From an uncultured Angelakisella sp. (GTDB taxonomy: Bacteria; Bacillota; Clostridia; Oscillospirales; Ruminococcaceae), in contig CAJFUT010000111.1 of NCBI GenBank assembly GCA_904420255.1, positions 1-10,211 of the forward strand: a DNA stretch of 10,211 bases. Reading direction: 5' to 3'. Positions 6,511 to 10,211 of the stretch are shown in pieces. Each line of letters opens with the position of its first letter. The stretch's first letter is position 1. The notes below the pieces were generated by a model that had not been told where the DNA came from, did no database searches, and saw only the letters and a program-made list of their open reading frames with translations. Position numbers and translations under genes: made by a program.

Positions 6511-6539
6511 TTGACAACGGCGGTGTATCAGAATATAAT
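6511..6539 (+). promoter_or_regulatory. Perfect consensus promoter of the amino acid ABC operon
   Basis: TTGACA (6511-6516) and TATAAT (6534-6539) are separated by exactly 17 bases. The start should fall near 6546, giving a leader of about 180 nt. The -35 is embedded in GTTGACAAC (6510-6518), so a factor recognising TGACAAC, which also occurs twice upstream, could compete with polymerase (inference). Confidence 0.82.
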
Positions 6540-6545
6540 AAGAAC

Positions 6546-6726
6546 ATTCCGAAGGCGGCGGCTGGCGGGGCCGGGAAGAAAAAGCCCCTCCCTCCGGCGC
6601 TTTATCGGAGGAAATCAGGAAATAAAATGAAACTGGCGAAAAAGATCATTCAAATATGGGCCTGAAAATTGCAGGAATGAAACTGATTGATGCAAATTCG
6701 CCTTGACAGGAAAGGAGGGAAGGGGC
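6546..6726 (+). promoter_or_regulatory. Long 5' leader of the ABC operon
   Basis: About 180 nt separate the predicted start from the first gene. The first half can fold: GGGGC (6567-6571) with GCCCC (6584-6588), or GCCGG (6570-6574) with CCGGC (6594-6598). These are alternatives, because 6570-6571 are shared. The second half is A-rich and carries two very short reading frames, each beginning ATGAAACTG and each preceded by AGGA. I do not recognise a known riboswitch, and no clear terminator is seen. Translational or attenuation control is possible but unproven. Confidence 0.35.
6627..6665 (+). CDS. Possible 12-residue leader peptide
   Basis: ATG at 6627 preceded by AGGA 6 bases upstream (and GGAGG further up), encoding MKLAKKIIQIWA, then TGA. 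A second frame at 6677-6706 would give MKLIDANSP. Both lie in the leader of the amino acid transport operon. Neither has a run of one amino acid of the kind that drives classical attenuation. They could be chance; they are listed because ribosome site, start and position all fit. Confidence 0.25.
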   Translation: MKLAKKIIQIWA

Positions 6727-6727
6727 T

Positions 6728-7450
6728 TTGATCACGCTGACCGACGTAACCAAGGATTTCGGCAGCCTCCGGGTCCTCAAGGGGATCAACCTCACGGTGA
6801 AGGAGGGGGAGAAGCTGGTCATCATCGGCCCCAGCGGCTCCGGCAAGTCCACCCTGGTGCGCTGCATGAACTTCCTGGAGGAGCCCACCTCCGGCCATGT
6901 CTACATCGACGGGGTGGAGCTGACCCGCAAAAACCGCACCGCCATGATCCGGAAAAGCTCCGCCATGGTGTTCCAGCAGTTCAACCTTTACCCCCACATG
7001 ACCGTCCTCCACAACCTGACCCTGGCCCCGGTGAAGCTCCAGGGGATGAAGAAGGCGGAGGCGGAGGCCCTGGGGATGAAGTACCTGGAGCGGGTGGGCC
7101 TGGCGGACAAGGCGGACGCCTATCCCCCCATGCTCTCCGGCGGGCAGCAGCAGCGGGTGGCCATCGCCCGGGCCCTGGTGACCAACCAGAAGATCATCCT
7201 CTTTGACGAGCCCACCTCCGCCCTGGACCCGGAGATGGTTCAGGAGGTGCTGGATGTGATGATCCAGCTCTCCAAGGAGAACATCACCATGGTGGTGGTG
7301 ACCCACGAGATGGGCTTTGCCCGCCAGGTGGCGGACCGGGTCATCTTTATGGACGACGGGGTCATCGTGGAGGAGGGCTCCCCGGAGCACTTCTTCGAGA
7401 ACCCCACCAACGAGCGGACCAAGGCCTTCCTGGGCAAGATCCTGCGCTGA
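6728..7450 (+). CDS. Polar amino acid ABC transporter, ATP-binding protein
   Basis: 240 residues, the usual length for the GlnQ/HisP/PEB1C group. It hydrolyses ATP at the inner face of the membrane to power import. Walker A is GPSGSGKST (34-42), the Q-loop is FQQFNLYPH (82-90), the signature is LSGGQQQR (136-143), Walker B is IILFDEP (156-162, with E161), followed by SALD and the switch H193 in VTHEMGFA. The start is a TTG, with AAGGAGG 9 bases upstream; no ATG in this frame gives a complete N-terminal strand. The TTG may limit translation. It is first in an operon with its binding protein (78 bases downstream) and two permeases. The closest type by motifs is glutamine/glutamate/aspartate import; the substrate is argued from the binding protein. 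Confidence 0.94.
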   Translation: MITLTDVTKDFGSLRVLKGINLTVKEGEKLVIIGPSGSGKSTLVRCMNFLEEPTSGHVYIDGVELTRKNRTAMIRKSSAMVFQQFNLYPHMTVLHNLTLAPVKLQGMKKAEAEALGMKYLERVGLADKADAYPPMLSGGQQQRVAIARALVTNQKIILFDEPTSALDPEMVQEVLDVMIQLSKENITMVVVTHEMGFARQVADRVIFMDDGVIVEEGSPEHFFENPTNERTKAFLGKILR

Positions 7451-7527
7451 GCTCCTTCCCCCCTGGGATGGAATCATAGAGAAAGCAAGAAAAGAAACTG
7501 TAAAAGCGAATGAAGGAGGCAATCCCT

Positions 7528-8385
7528 ATGAAACGACTGATGAAAGCACTGTCCGTGATGCTGGCGCTGGCGCTGCTCCTGGCGGGCTGCGGCGGCTCCG
7601 GCACATCCTCTTCCTCTGCGGCCGCCTCCGGCGGGGATTCCTCCGCCGCCTCGGGCGCCGATACCCTCCAGGCCATCAAGGACCGGGGTGTCCTGCGGGT
7701 GGGGGTCAAGGACGACGTCCCCGGCTTCGGCCTCTATAACACCGAGACCCAGGCATATGAGGGCCTGGAAATCGAGCTGGCCAAAATGATCGCCGGCGAC
7801 CTGCTGGGCGACGAGAGCAAGGTGGAATTCACCGCCGTCACCGCCGCCACCCGGGGACAGCTGGTGGACAGCGGCGACATCGATATGGCCATCTCCACCT
7901 TCACCATCACCGAGGAAAGAAAGCAGTCCTATAACTTCTCCACCGCCTACTACACCGACGCCGTCACCGTCATGGTGAAGAAGGACGCCGGCATCAATAC
8001 CCTGGCGGACCTGGATGGGAAGACGGTGGGCGTCGCCACCTCCTCCACCTCCTCCACCGCCCTCACCGCCGCCGTCCAGGCGGAGAAGCCCGACGCCCAG
8101 GTGGAGTATAAGGAATTCGCCTCCTATCCCGAGATCAAGGCCGCCCTGGATTCCGGCCGCATCGACGCCTTCTGCGTGGACGGCTCCATCCTGGCGGGCT
8201 ATATGGACGACACCGTCATGCTCCTGGCCGACCGCTTCAGCCCCCAGGAATACGGCGTCTGCATCAAGAAGAGCAACACCGACCTGGCCGAGTATGTGGA
8301 CGGCCTCATCACCGGCTGGCTTGAGGACGGCACCATCGACGGCCTCATCGAGGAGCTGGGCCTGGTGGCCAGCTTCGAGGGCTGA
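7528..8385 (+). CDS. Amino acid ABC transporter substrate-binding lipoprotein, PEB1a-like (Asp/Glu)
   Basis: 285 residues. A lipoprotein signal peptide (MKRLMKALSVMLALALLLAG) ends at C21, followed by a Gly/Ser/Ala linker to about residue 45 and a family 3 solute-binding domain. Key stretches are RGVLRVGVKDDVPGFGLYN, FTAVTAATRGQLVDSGDIDM, STFTITEERKQSYNFS and FCVDGSILAGY. The pattern resembles Campylobacter PEB1a, which binds aspartate and glutamate. R109, R131 and D218 fall where I recall its ligand residues R67, R89 and D174, and the 22-residue gap between the two arginines is identical. Asp/Glu specificity is therefore likely but inferred. The ATG at 7528 has AAGGAGG 8 bases upstream; an in-frame ATG at 7510 overlaps nothing useful and would spoil the signal peptide. 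The gene order ATPase, binding protein, permease, permease matches the PEB1 locus as I remember it. Confidence 0.93.
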   Translation: MKRLMKALSVMLALALLLAGCGGSGTSSSSAAASGGDSSAASGADTLQAIKDRGVLRVGVKDDVPGFGLYNTETQAYEGLEIELAKMIAGDLLGDESKVEFTAVTAATRGQLVDSGDIDMAISTFTITEERKQSYNFSTAYYTDAVTVMVKKDAGINTLADLDGKTVGVATSSTSSTALTAAVQAEKPDAQVEYKEFASYPEIKAALDSGRIDAFCVDGSILAGYMDDTVMLLADRFSPQEYGVCIKKSNTDLAEYVDGLITGWLEDGTIDGLIEELGLVASFEG

Positions 8386-8419
8386 AATCGGACCCTGAAC
8401 GCGAAGAGATAACCGGGCC

Positions 8420-8467
8420 GGGGGCGGGGCGGATCCCGCCCCCGGGCCGCGCCCCCGCGGCGGGGGC
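8420..8467 (+). repeat. Two GC-rich hairpins between binding protein and permease genes
   Basis: GGGGGCGGG (8420-8428) pairs with CCCGCCCCC (8435-8443), and GCCCCC (8451-8456) pairs with GGGGGC (8462-8467). No T-run follows. Hairpins at this spot in importer operons commonly protect the upstream mRNA or terminate partially, so that the binding protein outnumbers the permeases. That role is inferred here. Confidence 0.5.
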
Positions 8468-8502
8468 CGAAACCATTTCGGGACAGAAAGGAGGAGGGCC
8501 GA

Positions 8503-9237
8503 ATGAGCGACGGCGTATTCGCCCTTTGGCGCTGGCAAAGGCTGCTGGAGGACTGGGAGGTGTTTGCCTCCGGCCTGCTCACCACCCTGGAGGTGGCGGT
8601 GCTGGCCCTGCTGCTGGCTTTGGCGGCGGGGGTGGTGCTGGGCCTGTTCTCCACCTCCGAGAGCCGGGTGCTCCGGGCGGTCAGCCGGGTGTATGTGGAG
8701 TTTTTCCAGAACACCCCCCTGGTGATCCAGGTCTTTTTCCTCTATAACGGCCTGCCCTATGCCGGCATCGTCCTCAGCGAGTTCACCATCGGCGTGCTGG
8801 GGGTTGGGCTCTACCACGGGGCCTATATCGCCGAGGTGGTCCGGGCCGGCATCCAGTCCATCCACCGGGGCCAGATGGAGGCGGCCCATTCCCAGGGCTT
8901 CACCACCCTCCAGGCCATGGCCTACATCATCCTGCCCCAGACGGTGCGGATCATCCTGCCCCCCATGGCCAACCAGGCGGTGAACCTGGTGAAGAACACC
9001 TCGGTGCTGGCCATCATCGCCGGCGGGGACCTGATGTACCGCTCCAACGCCTGGGCCACCAACGGCACCCTCAGCTACGGTCCCTCCTATGTGGTGACCG
9101 GGGTGCTGTACTTCATCCTCTGCTTCCCCCTGGCCACCTGGGCCAGGCGGTATGAGGAGCGGCTCAAGAGCCGTACCGTGCCGGTGGCGGCGTCCTCGGT
9201 GAGCCGTCCCAATCAGGAGGTGGCCATCGAATGCTGA
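8503..9237 (+). CDS. Polar amino acid ABC transporter permease, HisM/GlnP family (first)
   Basis: 244 residues with hydrophobic segments near 22-49, 72-90, 92-114, 160-178 and 195-214, as expected for a roughly five-helix permease of this family. The cytoplasmic EAA-type loop that docks on the ATPase is at about 111-150 (EVVRAGIQSIHRGQMEAAHSQG, then IILPQ). NTPL at 70-73 in the EFFQNTPLVIQ segment is a family hallmark. The ATG has AAAGGAGG 8 bases upstream. The end overlaps the next start by 7 bases (ATGCTGA), suggesting translational coupling to the partner subunit. About 25 C-terminal residues after the last helix (KSRTVPVAASSVSRPNQEV) form a polar tail with no known role. Confidence 0.93.
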   Translation: MSDGVFALWRWQRLLEDWEVFASGLLTTLEVAVLALLLALAAGVVLGLFSTSESRVLRAVSRVYVEFFQNTPLVIQVFFLYNGLPYAGIVLSEFTIGVLGVGLYHGAYIAEVVRAGIQSIHRGQMEAAHSQGFTTLQAMAYIILPQTVRIILPPMANQAVNLVKNTSVLAIIAGGDLMYRSNAWATNGTLSYGPSYVVTGVLYFILCFPLATWARRYEERLKSRTVPVAASSVSRPNQEVAIEC

Positions 9238-9914
9238 AAATCTTCCAGGACGTCTTTACCCCAAGCAATACCATGTTCCTTCTGGAGGGGCTGGGCCTCA
9301 CCCTGGTCATTTCGGTGGTGACGGTGGCCCTGGGCATCCTCCTGGGCACCATCCTGGGGCTGCTGCGCTCCTATGACCGGTTCATCCTGGGGCGGCTGGC
9401 GGCGGTGTATATCGAGATTTTCCGCAACACCCCCCTGCTGCTGTGGATCTTTGTCTTTTACATCCTGATCCCGGTGGGGACCCCCACCGTCCGCGGGGCC
9501 ATGGGGATGACCCTCTTCACCTCGGCGGTGATCGCCGAGATCGTCCGGGGCGGCCTCAACTCGGTCCATCGCGGGCAGTTCGAGGCGGCAGCCTCCCAGG
9601 GCTTCAGCTTTTTCCAGACCCTGTGGTACATCGTGCTGCCCCAGTGCTTCCGGCGGATCGTCCCCTCCCTCCTGAGCCAGGTGGTCACCACCATCAAGGA
9701 CACCTCCTTCCTCTACCAGGTGGCCATCGCCGAGTTCTTCTACCGGGCGAAAAACCTCATGTCCAGCCTTTCCAAGACGGTGGTGGTCACCTCCGGCCAC
9801 GTCTTTACCATCTTCGCCGTGGTGGCCATCGTCTATTTCCTCATCAACTTCTCCATTTCGGTGGCGGTCCGCTCCCTCCAGCGCCGCCGGGAAAAGACGG
9901 CGGTGAGCCTGTAA
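9231..9914 (+). CDS. Polar amino acid ABC transporter permease, HisM/GlnP family (second)
   Basis: 227 residues, paired with the preceding permease to form the membrane pore. Hydrophobic segments are near 17-45, 67-85, 91-108 and 190-213. The EAA-type loop is at about 103-140 (EIVRGGLNSVHRGQFEAAASQG, then IVLPQ). IEIFRNTPLLL (61-71) is the matching family hallmark. The start ATG lies inside the end of the previous gene, with AGGAGG 10 bases upstream. It is the last gene of the unit and is followed within about 10 bases by a strong terminator. Motifs are intact and the length is normal. Confidence 0.93.
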   Translation: MLKIFQDVFTPSNTMFLLEGLGLTLVISVVTVALGILLGTILGLLRSYDRFILGRLAAVYIEIFRNTPLLLWIFVFYILIPVGTPTVRGAMGMTLFTSAVIAEIVRGGLNSVHRGQFEAAASQGFSFFQTLWYIVLPQCFRRIVPSLLSQVVTTIKDTSFLYQVAIAEFFYRAKNLMSSLSKTVVVTSGHVFTIFAVVAIVYFLINFSISVAVRSLQRRREKTAVSL

Positions 9915-9924
9915 AGAAAGAAGC

Positions 9925-9968
9925 CCCCGCGCCAGTGGAAGATTCTTCCGCTGCGCGGGGATTTTTTT
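9925..9968 (+). terminator. Intrinsic terminator of the ABC operon
   Basis: CCCCGCGC (9925-9932) pairs with GCGCGGGG (9953-9960). After one bulged C, an inner helix (9934-9941 with 9945-9952, one G-U) closes a 3-base loop. Seven T residues (9962-9968) follow. This is the clearest intrinsic terminator in the window. Confidence 0.9.
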
Positions 9969-10072
9969 GTCCGTGAGAGAAGGCTTCCAGAATCGCCGGG
10001 ATTCTTTTAGGTTGTGCCCTGGGTAGAGTTTCGGTTTGAGAGTTTGTCAGGCAGAAGCCCGACGCCGAGGTT

Positions 10073-10197
10073 GCCACTTTCTTGATCAAAAGAAAGTGGC
10101 CAAAGATTGACCGGGGGCGGGGTGGCCCCCGCATCCCTCCCTGCGGTCGGGAACGTGGCCTCGAAAGCCCCACCGGGGCTTTCGTCCCGTTCGGGAC
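10073..10197. repeat. Cluster of palindromes, likely part of a dispersed intergenic repeat
   Basis: Four perfect hairpins lie close together: GCCACTTTCTT with AAGAAAGTGGC (10073-10083/10090-10100), GGGGGC with GCCCCC (10113-10118/10125-10130), CGAAAGCCCC with GGGGCTTTCG (10162-10171/10175-10184) and GTCCC with GGGAC (10184-10188/10193-10197). The last two share one base, so they cannot both form fully. The 11-bp CCACTTTCTT palindrome is of a kind I recall recurring between genes in many bacterial genomes. No gene is credible from 9969 to the window end. The element probably continues past the edge. Confidence 0.45.
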
Positions 10198-10211
10198 CGG
10201 CCAGCTCGCAA

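Noticed and set aside
6356..6547. 63-codon minus-strand frame in the intergenic region
   Set aside because: It covers the AT-rich regulatory sequence and the ABC promoter, has no ribosome site and no recognisable domain.
5241..6665. 474-codon plus-strand frame across the peptidase gene
   Set aside because: Antisense to the NlpC/P60 domain and running through the intergenic promoter region. Only its last 12 codons coincide with the micro-ORF.
6703..6708. TTGACA as a second promoter just before the ATPase gene
   Set aside because: No -10 hexamer lies at 16-18 bases; the downstream stretch is the purine-rich ribosome site and start of the gene.
7474..8889. 471-codon minus-strand frame
   Set aside because: Antisense to the binding protein and permease genes, Gly/His/Gln-rich, no domain.
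10073..10100. CRISPR repeat unit
   Set aside because: One palindrome only, with no regularly spaced copies or spacers.
9844..10173. 109-codon minus-strand frame containing GHFLLIKKVATSASG
   Set aside because: It arises from the palindromic repeat and antisense to the permease end and terminator. Such frames are typical spurious predictions over this kind of repeat.

Overview
The window is GC-rich and gene-dense. Gene content, strong GGAGG ribosome sites and consensus promoters suggest a high-GC Clostridia genome, probably an Oscillospiraceae-like gut Firmicute. This taxonomic call is inference; there is no rRNA or marker phylogeny here. Nine full-size protein genes are clear, plus a tentative micro-ORF. 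No tRNA, rRNA, CRISPR array or insertion sequence was seen.

Region 1 (1-350): a small Arc-type ribbon-helix-helix DNA-binding protein gene on the minus strand. It has its own promoter with an 8-base direct repeat over the -10. It diverges from a consensus promoter that drives the rightward operon.

Region 2 (318-5420): a rightward cluster of a glutamine synthetase-like gene, an ANTAR-domain regulator, pyrG (CTP synthase) and purA (adenylosuccinate synthase). The leader (about 355-471) holds a terminator-like hairpin that competes with an alternative 10-bp helix. It also contains a hexaloop hairpin with the A1/G4 signature known for ANTAR target RNAs. The simplest model is that the ANTAR protein antiterminates its own operon. 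The synthetase is unusual: one conserved metal-ligand Glu is Gln, the active-site flap has no acidic residue, and a C-terminal segment is shortened. The regulator's receiver-like domain lacks the phospho-acceptor Asp. The cluster links nitrogen assimilation to glutamine- and aspartate-consuming nucleotide synthesis. It ends in a 17-bp-stem hairpin shared with the convergent gene.

Region 3 (5430-6248, minus): a two-SH3b plus NlpC/P60 peptidase without a visible signal peptide, resembling YkfC-type muropeptide recycling enzymes.

Region 4 (6249-9968): an AT-rich regulatory region, a perfect TTGACA-17-TATAAT promoter, a roughly 180-nt leader with micro-ORFs, then a complete polar amino acid ABC importer: ATPase, lipoprotein binding protein, and two permeases that overlap by 7 bases. 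The binding protein resembles the aspartate/glutamate-binding PEB1a, and the gene order matches that locus as I remember it. A strong terminator follows. Import of Asp/Glu would feed the glutamine synthetase and purA steps encoded upstream, but no shared regulation is demonstrated.

Region 5 (9969-10211): no credible gene. It holds a string of perfect palindromes that look like a dispersed intergenic repeat, cut by the window edge.
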